This document shows, in pieces, positions 12,901 to 22,725 of a DNA stretch of 64,000 nt; within the stretch, counting starts at the first letter, position 1; each line of letters begins with the position of its first letter. Where the stretch lies: positions 105,323,298 through 105,387,297 of the forward strand of contig OZ022498.1 in the NCBI GenBank assembly GCA_963989385.1, in the 5' to 3' direction. The position numbers and the translations under genes were made by a program. Below the pieces are notes generated by a model, which had not been told where the DNA came from, searched no databases, and saw only the letters and a list, made by a program, of their open reading frames with translations. Source of the stretch: Ctena decussata (lineage: Eukaryota > Mollusca > Bivalvia > Lucinida > Lucinidae).

Positions 12901-13379
12901 TCATCAAAATCACTACAAACATTCAAGCATTCATTTGGAAAGCACTTTGCAAAGTTGAAACTAGACTCGGTGTTAGTTTCTGTAACAGAAACAGCAAAAT
13001 GATTGGCATCAGAATCAGTACAAAGCTTGGCAACAGAATCAGTAAAATGCATGGCAGGTATTGGCATATAATTTGCAGCAATTTCTGACTTTTTGGGGAA
13101 GTTTAACCCATTCTCAGACTTTTTGGGGAAGTTTAACCCATTCTCAGACTTTTTGGGGAAGTTTAACCCATTCTCAGACTTTTTAGGGAAGTTTAACCCA
13201 TTCTCAGCCTTTTTGGGGAAGTTTAACCCATTCTCAGCCTTTTTAGGGAAGTTTAACCCTTTTCTATCACTTTCAGTTAACAAGTCAGGATCATTGTTTG
13301 CTTTCCTTCTCGCTTGTCTCTTTAGCTCTTTGTTCTTCTCTCTCCTTTGTGACTTAGAATCTTTCCTCCTTCTTGGCAT
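9924..13379 (-). CDS. Helitron N-terminal protein with C76-like protease and Cys-rich domains
   Basis: Open frame of about 1150 codons. The first ATG is at 13379, upstream of a basic stretch (MPRRRKDSKSQRREKNK). Six copies of a 10-residue GLNFPKKSEN repeat follow, then an acidic linker. A domain at about residues 230-430 carries RGFQCTCNALCML and FFDSHSHG, arranged like the Cys box and Asp-His box of C76-type deubiquitinating cysteine proteases. That assignment rests on motif resemblance only. Next come about a dozen charged 21-residue repeats and a Cys-rich DUF6570-like region (FVCTCCHQTWF, YCTKF, WICHTCMGAI). In intact relatives this continues into Rep; here the frame is lost near 9950. Whether it was once one polyprotein or two ORFs is not certain. 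Confidence 0.8.
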   Translation of the reverse strand: MPRRRKDSKSQRREKNKELKRQARRKANNDPDLLTESDRKGLNFPKKAENGLNFPKKAENGLNFPKKSENGLNFPKKSENGLNFPKKSENGLNFPKKSEIAANYMPIPAMHFTDSVAKLCTDSDANHFAVSVTETNTESSFNFAKCFPNECLNVCSDFDETFADAYPNDVADRNCRTSEDLSLNEEEIIQNTDIEIIETSTERPFENMDTDNLALTQPSPVIWNASQIMFGSFHQNDNRFPDQSRGFQCTCNALCMLVCDEIQKGLELDKILYAGDVLYNTTVNSLKAQGKFVNSLLSLEEIPDALEFESVNYFVEKQPIAFGALVSTFENDALPTLHCALETAFIKSTSVLLIIGSVCSAVSKRNTSYLFFDSHSHGENGLSSSDGTSILLSFSCLEDLIAYLYAFYESMRIDLTMQFDLLPISIRKSELPESLLEAYFDDQNLRQQQKAVITSNSESILNVKKKKNRKDYHRIYKQNARQNSSFKAKELLTQRKHMRKARQDRDYKAKELVAQRKRMHKARQDRDYKAKELVAQRKRMHKARQDRDYKAKELVAQRKHMHKARQDRDFKAKESVARQKYMHKARQDRDYKAKELVAQRKHMHKARQDRDYKAKELVARQKYMHKARQDRDFKAKESVARQKYMHKARQDRDFKAKESVARQKYMHKARQDGDYKAKELVAQRKHMHKARQDRDYKAKELEAQRKSKQKARQDRDYKAKELVAQRKSKQNTRKNPFVLECERVKKQEYRRKKRNIDEVNEYIDLEETRKKRKNKFEDQRVEKTSDQSYVKDINECIKQFHSSIAVGPLFVCTCCHQTWFRKGVCMLKNINLPTSSRLYCTKFKSIIDEEWICHTCMGAIRGGKVPKLSVANGMKWPDKPLELDLHQLEERLISLRIPFMQIRELPRGGQYSLKGNVINVPVDIQPTVSCLPRPMDENFTIAVQLKKKLSYKKVDFKENVRPLRVLTALHWLVNKSELYKRSGVEIDVNWFKEVTESSEETVREFLQVSNKQNEEKQKQNGPNEEDENVPSSSKDSTTADDYDSDHFSEIDTNEQVGNVDTLVDDENLENKYDKVITFAPGEGQHPLSLYHDADAEYLCFPTIFCGQRRPSKEERTVPVHYSDIVKWELRSVDRRAAQSVPNIFLNTKNCR
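11190..11945 (-). repeat. 63-bp in-frame tandem repeat in Helitron ORF
   Basis: About 12 units of 63 bp encode 21-residue repeats of the type KARQDRDYKAKELVAQRKHM. Two sub-types are interleaved: one with LVAQRK(H/R)M and one with SVARQKYM. Edge units are more divergent (SKQ, NTRKNP). The frame is preserved throughout. The units are very basic and acidic and likely helical. Similar Lys/Arg-rich repeats are common in Helitron proteins. Confidence 0.9.
13083..13262 (-). repeat. 30-bp in-frame tandem repeat at Helitron N terminus
   Basis: Six 30-bp units coding for the decapeptide GLNFPKK(A/S)EN. Because the period is a multiple of three, the opposite strand also stays open; that frame is a shadow. 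The same unit is expanded to about 13 copies at 16.01-16.41 kb. Confidence 0.92.
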
Positions 13380-13429
13380 TGTTGTTGTTTTCACTGAACA
13401 GTCTGAAAATAGACAAAAAACAATATTAA

Positions 13430-13640
13430 ATGAGCCCGGTCATGTGAAAACTTGCTTTTCGGCTATGCAAAATACAAAGGCCCAGATCAGCTGTGCAAAT
13501 GCACCGGCTGATCATTGCCTTTGTTTTTCACCTCTTCGAGATAGTACCATACCTTCAGTTTTAATGCAATTATTTGATGTATAGCCAGCTTCTGTAGCCA
13601 TGGAAGCTGGTTTGTGTCACACCTGGGTGGAAATCACTAA
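13430..13640. repeat. Partial MITE-like sequence upstream of the Helitron ORF
   Basis: Contains the hairpin GATCAGCTGTGC / GCACCGGCTGATC and a CTGGTTTGTGTCAC segment, resembling the elements at 98-334 and 58.28-58.47 kb. Its left part is also present downstream of the duplicated Helitron fragment (16.56-16.69 kb), so the duplication included it. It may form part of the Helitron 5' leader. Confidence 0.4.
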
Positions 13641-13879
13641 ATCAAGGTGTTTCATGACAAGGCTAAAATATTTAAAACTAGAAGGTTGTCCAGGGACAAC
13701 TGGTCGAGCCCACTGTTTGTTATAGTGACCTATATGTATGTCAAGACTAAGTAACTGCTTCACTCTGGAAAGAAGCAAAACAACATCATGCTTAGCCAGC
13801 ATATTTCTTCTTTTTTTTCAAATTTTCACAAAGGAAAATAAGTAGAAGTGATGACCCAGACATGATCAATTAAAGACAA

Positions 13880-14900
13880 TTACAATAGCTGACCTTCAAG
13901 TGTGACCTTGACCTTGGACCTACCCAAACGTGTGACACTTCCACTCATCAAGAAGAGCAATTGTGCTAAATTATTTTGAAATCCATGAATAACTGTAGAA
14001 GTAATGGCTCGGACAAGCTCAATTTATAACCATTTTATCATTTGACCTTCAAATGTGACCTTGGCTTTGGATCTACTTGAACAAATATTTTAAATGGCAC
14101 TTCTACTCATCAAGGAGAACAATTGTGCCAAAATATTTTGAAATCCATTCGTAAATATTGAAGTTATGGCTCGGACAAGCTCAAATTATGGTCATTTCAT
14201 CATTTGACCTTCAAGTGTGACCTTGATCTTGGACCTACCGGAACAAATGTTCCAAATGGCACTTCTACTCATCAAGGAGAATAATTGTGCCAGATCATTT
14301 TGAAATCCATCCGTAAATGTAGAAGTTATGGCTCTGACAAGCTCAATTTATCATTTGACCTTCAAGTGTGACCTTGACCTTGGACCTACCTGAAAAAATG
14401 TTCCAAATGGCACTTCTGCTCATCAAGGAGAACAATTGTGCAATTTTTTTTTAAAATCCATCCGTAATTGTCGAAGTTATGGCTCGGACAAGCTCAATTT
14501 ATGGCCATTTTATCATTTGAAATTCAAGTTTGACCTTGACCTTGGACCTACCTGATCAAATGTTTCAAATGGCACTTCTACTCATCAAGGAGAACAATTG
14601 TGCCAAATTTTTTGAAATCCATCCGTAAATGTAGAAGTTATGGCCCGGACAAGCTCAATTTATGGCCATTTTATCATTTGACCTTCAAGTTTGACATTGA
14701 CCTAGGACCTACCTGATCAAATGTTTCAAATGGCACTTCTACTCATCAAGGAGAACAATTGTGCCAAATTATTTTGAAATCCATCCGTAAATGTAGAAGT
14801 TATGGCCCGGACAAATCCGGACGGATGAACGCAGGCACGCACTGATGCACGCACGCATGCACGCACGGACATACACCAAACTGAAGTTGTAACAACTATG
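13880..14900. repeat. Tandem array (~155-bp unit) with ACGC-type tail
   Basis: About six units of roughly 155 bp, each with GTGACCTTGACCTTGGACC, GGCACTTCTACTCATCAAGG and ATGGCTCGGACAAGCTC. The array ends at 14815-14870 in GCACGCACGCATGCACGCACGGAC microsatellite-like sequence. Core repeats followed by a tetranucleotide tract are typical of the pearl/HINE non-autonomous Helitron-like elements known from bivalves. No coding sequence is seen. Confidence 0.7.
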
Positions 14901-15299
14901 TCTCGCTTACTGCAAGTGGGCTCGACAAAAAACAGTGACGAAAAAGGAAACAGATGTTCCCCGATCATTACCTTTTCCAACCATGAAGCCAGTGATACAG
15001 TCAAATCACTGGTTAAACATTATTTAACAACTGATTCATTCACCACATTAGTCTAGCTGTAATCTGTCTTTCATGTAATTTTTAGTAATTTCACACTTTT
15101 GTTTTGATGGCAAGCTTTTGGCTCTGATTGTACCTGTTTCTGATCACTGAAAACCATTTCTCTAATAGCAATAAAGGAACAGCCATTGTTCACACTTTCA
15201 TTCAAAGATAATTCTAATATATTAACAATAAAGTTTAGTTAAGTACCCGCAAATGCTTCATAAAAATCACTACAAACATTAAAGCAATCTGTTGAATAG

Positions 15300-15622
15300 A
15301 ATAAAGGGTTTAGATCCTTTTTAGAGGAAAGAAAATATTCATTAGAAAGGCAGAAGATGAGCCATACCTAGGTTTCAGCTATAAAAGCCTCATCAGTGAC
15401 CCTATAAGATCTAGCAAAGGGAGCAAGAGGAAAACACTGTATATTGGTAAATTTAACAAGGCATTCGTCTCAAAGAATGGTAAGTCGAAAAATACCCAAA
15501 TCTTTTAAATTTGTTTAGAAAATGAATCTAGACATATGACTATTTTCAAGTTCTCAGAATACATTCTATGATCTCAAGGGACCAAAAGTAAAATATAATC
15601 TGCACTAAAGATCAGTGCGGGG
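15300..15622 (-). mobile_element. Hammerhead-bearing short repeat inserted in a Helitron fragment
   Basis: On the minus strand it starts near CTCCCCGCACTG and TAGTGCAGAT, then has GAGATCATAG and TATTCTGAG, then about 170 bp, then the hammerhead core. This order matches the copy at 51.9-52.2 kb. It lies between two blocks that are contiguous in the Helitron, so it behaves as an inserted element of about 320 bp. No protein is coded. Confidence 0.6.
15359..15402 (-). ncRNA. Hammerhead ribozyme motif (type I, degenerate stem I)
   Basis: On the minus strand: GGGTCA, then CTGATGA, stem II GGC-loop-GCT, then GAAA, stem III ACC-TA-GGT, A at the cleavage position, then TGGCTC. All invariant core bases are present. 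Stem I (GGGTCA with TGGCTC) still pairs fully through two G-U wobbles. Stem II closes with a G-U pair, and stem III has a very tight two-base loop. Activity is therefore uncertain. Confidence 0.6.
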
Positions 15623-15784
15623 AGCACTTGGCAAACTTCAAGCTAAAATCAGAATATGTCAGCAAAAAGCTTGGCAAAGAATCAGGCAGATACTGGCATA
15701 AAATTATCATCTTTAGCAATTTTGATTCTTTGAGGAAATTTAACTCATTCTCAGGCTTTTGGGGGTAGTTTAAGATATGGTTAT

Positions 15785-16690
15785 ACAGACACAGATAAGT
15801 CCTTGTAAGTTCTTAAGTTTCCATAAGCCACATCATTTAAATAGGCATCAGCAAAGGTTTCATAAAAATCGCTACAAACATTCAAATATTCATTTGGAAT
15901 TTGAGCACTGTGCAAAGTTTAAACTAGACTCCGTGTAAGTCTCAGTAACAGAAACAGCAAAATGATTGGCATCAGTATCAGTACACTGCTTGGCAACAGA
16001 ATCAGTAAATTTCTGACTTTTTGAGGAAGTTTAACCCATTCTCAGACTTTTTAGGGAAGTTTAACCCAATCTCAGACTTTTTGGGGAAGATTAACCCATT
16101 CTCAGACTTTTTGGGGAAGTTTAACCCATTCTCAGACTTTTTGGGGAAGTTTAACCCATTCTCAGACTTTTTAGGGAAGTTTAACCCAATCTCAGACTTT
16201 TTGAGGAAAACTAACTCATTCTCAGACTTTTTGGGGGAAGTTTAGCCCATTCTCAGACTTTTTGGGGAAGCTTAACCCATTCTCAGACTTTTTAGGGAAG
16301 ATTAACCCATTCTCAGACTTTTTGCAGAAGATTAACCCATTCTCAGACTTTCTGGGGAAGTTTAACCCATTCTCAGACTTTTTGGGAAAGTTACGTAAAC
16401 CCATTCTCCGTCTTTTTGGTGAAGTAAAACTACATGTATTTCTTTCATTTCAGTAAAATTCAGAATCATTGTTTGCTTTTTATTTTGCAATATATTCTTT
16501 ATACTCTCTTGTAATTGTGAAACTTTCTGCAATCTTGGGAATGTTCAATCTGAAAATAGACAAGAACCAACATTAACCGAGCATGGTCATGAAAAAACTG
16601 TCTTTCGTATATGCATAAAACCCAGATCAGCTATGCTAATGCACAGGGTGATCAATGCCTTTGCTCTTTACTACATACATGGTAAAATCC
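15785..16690 (-). pseudogene. Duplicated, degenerate Helitron N-terminal region
   Basis: Collinear with 12830-13580 of the Helitron: CATCATTTAAATAGGCATC, ACAGAAACAGCAAAATGATT and TTGGCAACAGAATCAGTAAA all recur. The 30-bp repeat follows, then the region upstream of the ORF (CTGAAAATAGACAA, CAGATCAGCTATGC). Frameshifts and stops abolish coding. It is a second copy of the element's start, not a new gene. Confidence 0.75.
16010..16412. repeat. Expanded 30-bp tandem repeat
   Basis: About 13 units of 30 bp with consensus GGGGAAGTTTAACCCATTC followed by TCAGACTTTTT. This is the same unit that encodes GLNFPKKSEN in the Helitron ORF. Both strands read through for part of the array, but that follows from the period and is not evidence of a gene. 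Confidence 0.9.
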
Positions 16691-16699
16691 TTTTAGTTT

Positions 16700-17395
16700 T
16701 TATACCCCGCCACACATTAGTGGCGGGGTATTATGTTTTCACATTGGCCGTCCGTGTGTCCGTCCGTCCGTCCGTCCGTAGTATGTACGTCCGTCTGTCC
16801 GTCCGTCCGCACTTCGTTTCCGTTCAATAACTTAAGTATTTATCAACGGATTTCCTTCAAATTTTGCATATGCATTTGTATCAAGAATGTCTCGCTTGGG
16901 ATTGTTAATGGGCAAATTTCGATAATTTCTGACAGAGTTATGGCACTTGTCAATGTACAAAAAATGGTTTCTGGCCTCTAGTTCCTTTACTACTTGGGGT
17001 ATCTTGATGAAACTTCAGGAAAATGATCGAAGTAACAAAAGCTTGATATGAGCACAGAAATTTTATCATCGGGGATTATCTGCCCCTGCCCTGGGGCTAT
17101 ATACATGTATAAAATCATGAAAAATGTCATATAAAAAAATGATCAGAGTGATGCAAGCCTCCAGTGATGCTCAAATTTACCCCATGTGAGTTATCTCCCC
17201 CCCCCCCCCCGGGCTATATACATGCATGAAATGATGATATCTGTGTCCTGTCATGACAAAGATTTTTATCCTTGTTCAGTGGGGTTAGGTTGCCCCTGCC
17301 CTGGGGTTATACAGAGAAAAAAAAATAATTCTGGAAAAATCGGTGTGTAAAAAAGGTTTGCAGTGGCGGGGTATCACGCAGTCGTTTGCGATGCT
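16700..17395. mobile_element. Hairpin-ended non-autonomous element with CCGT microsatellite
   Basis: Left end is a perfect hairpin, ATACCCCGCCAC-acatta-GTGGCGGGGTAT (about 16703-16732), followed by CCGTCCGTCCGT microsatellite (16748-16810). The interior has loose repeats with CCCTGCCCTGGGG and GGCTATATACATG. The right end carries GTGGCGGGGTATCACG (about 17364). This is consistent with a Helentron-type non-autonomous repeat; a poly-C tract lies at 17199-17212. Confidence 0.65.
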
Positions 17396-18229
17396 TTTAT
17401 TTTAAATCTGATTTTCCCATTATTATACTGCTCTTATCCCTGGGCAAATATGTTGCGAATGGGCTAATTTACATAGTATCACGGTAACTCACTAACAAAT
17501 TGCAATGGTCGCATGGTGATTGCTATGCATTCGTTGGTATTCTTATGCAATCACGGCCATTCACCAAGTTTTGCAAATTTTAGAAACATGTTCCTAAAAT
17601 TCGCAAAAAATAGCCATCAGAGGAGATGGCAAATCCCCTGACCGAAGATCCCCATGGGCCTTGGTAAAAAGGGTGCACTTCAAAACACATACAAGTAATA
17701 TATTGTCATTCTTTTATGCTTCTAAATGACATTATCTGTTAACAGATGCATGATTATCTAACACTCAGACTAAAACAGTATGCTTGACTGCTAAACCTTT
17801 TCTACATTTTTACCATGTATTACTTCCATGTTAATAATGCGAAGTTATTTTTTATAAAGTACCGTACCTTTTAGTTCTGTTTATATTGTAAGTAAGATGC
17901 AACCTTCATGACGCAAATGACCCAGTGGGTTGACGCGTCGTTAAATTTAAAATCATCATCATCATCATGCTTGACTGCTAAAAACAGGTAATATCTCAAA
18001 CAGCCACCATATACACAAATATATAGCATATGATACATTCAACTTTCAAAATATGTGAATAACTTCTAAAGTACAAGCCCTACAAACCTAATTTTGAGCT
18101 CTCTAGTAAGTGAATTTGGACAAAGAATCCAAATCCATTTTTCTTTGGAGGGTGGAGGGGGGGGGGGGAGTGTTGGGGAATGTGGAGGGGTCAGAGAGAC
18201 TTCACTGATAAGATATCACAGCATGCTCA
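17396..18229. other. No gene seen
   Basis: AT-rich DNA with a short ATC microsatellite at 17953-17970 and a G-rich run near 18147-18168. No domain-like open frame or exon is seen. Confidence 0.5.
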
Positions 18230-19160
18230 TCGATTATCTAAAAGGTACAAGCTGTTCAAAATCTGCAGCAGGCCAGGGTTATATGGATATGGAGCAAAGA
18301 CTCAAACAGCAGCTCAAACTACCAAAGGTAAATAACTCACAAAGTATGAAAGCAAGAGTTATCATTCATGTATGAGACAAATTGTCATGACCAGTTCTAC
18401 ATATCTGTGAAGTATCATGAAAATATTTCAGAAGGTATTCAAGCTATGGAGCAGACACCTAAAATCATCAAAGGGAAATAACTCCAAAACTAAGAAAGCA
18501 AGAGTTGCCATTCTTGTTCGCGACACATCATCATGACTTGTTCTACATATCTGTGAAGTATCATGAAAATATGCCATAAGCTATTCAAGCTATAGAGCGA
18601 ACACGAAATCACACCTATAACCATCAAGGGAAAATAACTCAAAAAGTAAGAAAGCAGGAGTTGTCATTCTTGTTCGCGACACATTGTCATCTGTTCTACA
18701 TATCTGTGAAGTATCATGAGAATATTCCAAAGGGTATTCAAGTTATAGAGCGGACACGAATCTGCCAAAAATCACACCTAAAACTATCAAGGGGAAATAA
18801 CTAAAAAAGTAAGAAAGCAAGAGTTGTCATTCTTGTTCGCGACACATCGTCATGACCTGTTCTACATTTCTGTGAAGTATCATGAAAATATTCCAAAGGG
18901 TATTCAAGTTATATAGCGGACACGAAATCACACCTAAAATGATCACCAAAGGGGAGATAACTGAAAAAGTACAAATGCAAGAGTTACCATTCTTGTACGC
19001 GACACATCGTCATGACCTGTTCTAAATAACTGTGAAGTATCATGAAAATATTCAAAAGGGTATTCAAGTTATAGAGCAGACAAGAAAATGTTTACGGACG
19101 GACGGACGAACGCCAGGCTCATCGCTCTTTCCCCCGAACCTTTCTGTCGGGGGATAAAAA
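18230..19160. repeat. Tandem array (~170-bp unit) with GACG tail and hairpin
   Basis: About five units share AAGCAAGAGTTGTCATTCTTG, CGCGACACATC and CTGTGAAGTATCATGAAAAT. The array ends at 19090-19110 in GACGGACGGACGAACG, followed by the hairpin CCCCCGA...TCGGGGG (about 19127-19155). This is the same organisation as the other hairpin-ended arrays but with an unrelated core sequence. Confidence 0.7.
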
Positions 19161-19959
19161 GAACATATTTGCAACATATTCGGAAGCAGTCACAAGCCAT
19201 TCTTATCATTGGCAACACATTTGTCGTGATTGTAAGACGCTTGTAAAGATTCGCTAGCATTTGTATTGACATTCTCGTAGTATAATGAACAAATGCGGAC
19301 AATGAGTAACAATATGATGGAGAATAAGCTAATTGGGCACAGCCTAGCAAATAAAGTATGCGTGTGTCGTGTTGTTGTTTCTTTTGCAACACATTCGTAA
19401 GATTCACAAAACAGCATTCGTAAGCATGCTTAAGAATATAACAACAATCGTAAAACAGATTTGCAAGGATCTTACCACATTCTGAAACATTCATAAGGTT
19501 TCATTTTTTTCTTGGCCAATCATATCATTTTCGGTGATTTTAGCGCAAAATTCAAATGTTCATTAATTCTTCATATTCGTAAGGATATTCGCCCAGGTGT
19601 AAAAGCAGCATTAGTAGATGGAATTCTGTTTTTGACACTGAAGGGAAACTAACTCTGTTGTCTTCAATTCAGTCTTGAGGTAATTCAAACACCTAAAAGT
19701 TTTTTATGTATATTCTGGTTACATGCACGGACAAAATACATGCAATTTATAGCAACTGAGAAAAGTGGAAACAAGCCAGCAAGTAAAGTCATTCAAAATT
19801 TGAATTTTTTTTTTCAGGGCTTCTTTCAGTGTCACTGAAGAGGATTGATTATCCGAAACAGATCTGTCTGGCCCAGTCTCTTTCTTTTGAATGTTTCCAC
19901 TGCTCTTAAATGATCTCATAATTATATTTTCATTAGTAACTCAGCCGTCTCAATGTGTC
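19161..19959. other. No gene seen
   Basis: AT-rich DNA with several short segments reading ACACATTCGTAAG or similar (19150-19500), which look like a degenerate repeat. No convincing exon. Confidence 0.45.
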
Positions 19960-22725
19960 AGAAATCAGAGTGACAGACCTCTTGTAGCTTTTAAACATGT
20001 CCTTTTTAACTAGGAACAAACTAGCATGGATACATTACTTTTCCATTTTAACTCTTTGGAACATTTTTCAAACAATCAAGAGTGGCTTATTCCTCAGTAA
20101 GTGTTTGGATCTGGCCGAAATTGGAACCTGTCCAAGATTTTATGCATGCCTTTATAACTTGCAAGTTTAAAGAGGATCAGATCAATAGCAACCAAGAAGA
20201 AGCTGTGACATCAATTTTTTAGATGCTCAAGGGCAGCTTACTCAATAGTCAGTGGTCCCATTTTGCCAAACTTTGAGCTCATGAAAGACATTATGCATGT
20301 TTATGTTACCTCCAACTTGAAAAAGATTGGATCAATAGTTACCAAGAAAACATGGAGACATTGATGTTTTAGATGCTCAGGGTAGCTAACACTAGTCAGT
20401 AGTCTGATCTGGCGGAAATTCAGACTCATCCAAGCTTTCATGAATACTCTTGTTACAGGGGAAGTATCTAAAGGATCCAATCAAAAACAACAAAGTAAAA
20501 GTGGAGACACTATTTTACCCATTTAAAGTCTATGGGGTATTTCTTAGATGCTCAAGGGCAGCTAACTTCGTAGCTGTAGCCTTTGGTCGATCTGGCCAAA
20601 ATTTGAACTCACCAAATAATATCATGCATGCCCTTGTTACCTGCAAGTTTGAAAAGGATCAGATCAATATCAACCTGGATTACTTGGTGACATCAATTTT
20701 TAGAAGCTCAAGGGTAGATAACTCCATAGTCAGAGTTGGGTTCTTAAAGTCTATGGAGAAATGTAGGCGCTAGAGCGATGACAAAGTTTTTCAAAAAAAT
20801 GGCCACAGGGACCTTGACTTTGAGCCCAGCACCCTGAAAGTTCAACTTGCTCGAGATATTGTCATACCCTACATTTGTGTGAAGTTATTTTAAAATCCAT
20901 GGAGAAATGTAGGTGCTAAAGCCATAATAAAGTTTTTCTAAAAATAGCCACAGTGACCTTGACGTTCGGCGCAGCAGCCTGAAAGTCGAACTTGCTCGAG
21001 ATATTGTCATGCTCTACATTTGTATGAAGTAATTTTAAAATCCGTTGAGAAATGTAGGTGCTAGAGCGCTGACAAAGTTTTTCTAAAAATAGCCACAGTG
21101 ACATTGACCTTGGGCACAGCACCCCTAAAAGCCAAACTTGTTCAAAATATTGTTATGCCCTACATTTGTGTGAAGTTGATTTAAAATCTGTTGACAAATG
21201 TAGGCGTTAGAGGGATGACTACGTTTTTCTAAAAATAGCGACAGTGACCTTGACCTTGGGTGCAGCACCCTGAGAGTCAAACTTGCTCAAGATATTGTCA
21301 TGCCCTACATTTGTGTGAAATTATTTCAAAATCCACGGAAAAATGAAGATGCTAGAGCGATGACAAAGTTTTTCTTAAAAAAGCCACAGAAACCTTGACC
21401 TTGGGCGCAGCAGCCTGAAAGTCGAACTTGCTCGAGATATTGTCATACCCTACATTTGTGTGAAGTTATTTTAAAATCCATGGAGAAATGTAGGTGCTAG
21501 AGCCATGACAAAGTTTTTCTAAAATTAGCCACAGTGACCTTGACCTTGGGTACAGCACCCTGAAAGTTGAACTTGCTCAAGATATTGTCATGCCCTACAT
21601 TTGTGTGAAGTTATTTTAAAATCCATTGAGAAATGAAGGTGCTAGAGCACTGACAAAGTTTTTCTAAAAATAGCCACAGTGACTTTGACCTTGGGCGCAG
21701 CACCCTGAAAGTCAAAGTTGTTCGAGATATTGTCATGCCCTACATTTGTGTGAAGTTGATTTAAAATCGGTTGAGAAATGTAGGCGCTAGACTGATGACA
21801 AAGTATTTCTAAAAATAGCCACAGTGACCTTGACCTTGGGTGCAGCACCCTGAAAGTCGAACTTGCTCGAGATATTGTCATGCCCTACATTTGTGTGAAG
21901 TTATTTTAAAATCCATGGAGAAATGTAGGTGCTAGAGCGATGACAAAGTTTTTCTAAAAATAGCCACAGTGACCTTGACCTTGAGCGCAAAACCCTGAAA
22001 GTCAAAGTTGTTCGAGATATTGTGATGCCCTACATTTGTGTGAAGTAATTTCAAAATCCATTGAGAAATGTAGGTGCTAGCGCGCTGACAAAGTTTTTCT
22101 AAAAATAGCCACAGTGACCTTGACCTTGGGCGCAGCATCCTGAAAGTCGAAGTTGCTCGAGATATTGTCATGCCCTACATTTGTGTGAAGTTATTTTAAA
22201 ATCCATTGAGAAATGTAGGCGCTAGAGCGATGACAAAGTTTTTCTTAATAAAAAAATGTGATGACATTGTTTTCTCCATTATAACACTATAGGATTTTTT
22301 TCAAACGCTCAAGGGCAGCTAACTCCGTAGTCTGTGCTCGAATCCAGCCAAATTTCGAACTCATCCAAGCTCTTATGTATGTCACCATTACCTGCAAGTA
22401 TGATAAGGATCTAATCAAAAACAGTCGAGAAAAGGTGATGACGCCGTTTTCCCCATTATAACCCTATGGGGGCTATCTGTTGCCATGGAAACCAGAGTTC
22501 TGAGCTGATCTGCACCAAAACCTAATGCAGCCTTTCCCCCACACCAATGATGCTTCAGATAAAATTTGATTGCAATCAGCCCACTGGTTTCTGAGATATT
22601 TATGTTTGAAAGTGTTGACGCACGCACGCACGCACCCACGCACCCACCCACCCACGCACGGACGGACGACGGCTCGACTCCCATCCTATAAGCTCACCTC
22701 TGAGCCTTCGGCTCAGGTGAGCTAA
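19960..22725. repeat. Large tandem array (~145-bp unit) ending in ACGC tail and hairpin
   Basis: 19960-20750 holds loose repeats with GCTCAAGGGCAGCTAACTC. 20760-22250 holds about ten units of 145 bp, each with CAGTGACCTTGACCTTGGGC, TGAAAGTCGAACTTGCTCG and ATGCCCTACATTTGTGTGAA. The array ends at 22617-22670 in CACGCACGCACGCACCCACG and GACGGACGACGG. A hairpin AGCTCACCT...GGCTCAGGTGAGCT follows (22690-22722). Minus-strand open frames inside are shadows of the repeat period. Confidence 0.8.

Larger units (their letters stand above)
5750..13394 (-). mobile_element. Helitron (Helentron-like) autonomous-type element, inactivated
   Basis: Coding body of a rolling-circle DNA transposon on the minus strand. 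Domain order from the N terminus is: repeats and cysteine-protease-like domain, Cys-rich DUF6570-like region, HUH Rep nuclease, PIF1-type SF1 helicase, and an endonuclease/exonuclease/phosphatase (EEP) domain. A C-terminal EEP domain is known from Helentron/Helitron2 elements. Four lesions break the frame: a one-base loss in a T tract near 9950, TAA at 8506-8508, a frameshift near 6878-6880, and TAG at 6662-6664. Segments on either side of each stop are in the same frame, so these look like recent point lesions. Element ends were not defined; coordinates give the coding extent only. Confidence 0.92.
15225..15780 (-). pseudogene. Helitron 5' coding fragment, interrupted
   Basis: 15244-15285 matches Helitron 12889-12930 (ATCACTACAAACATT shared). 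15625-15780 matches about 12940-13110, including AGCTTGGCAA and one degenerate copy of the 30-bp repeat unit. The two halves are separated by the hammerhead-bearing repeat at about 15300-15622, so the Helitron fragment predates that insertion. Many stops; non-functional. Confidence 0.65.

Noticed and set aside
13093..13584. Plus-strand open frame of GKFNPFSDFL repeats
   Set aside because: Shadow of the 30-bp minus-strand coding repeat; a period divisible by three keeps both strands open.
21642..22171. Repeated minus-strand frames with RSRSLWLFLE
   Set aside because: Arise from the 145-bp tandem array; no start, splice or domain support.
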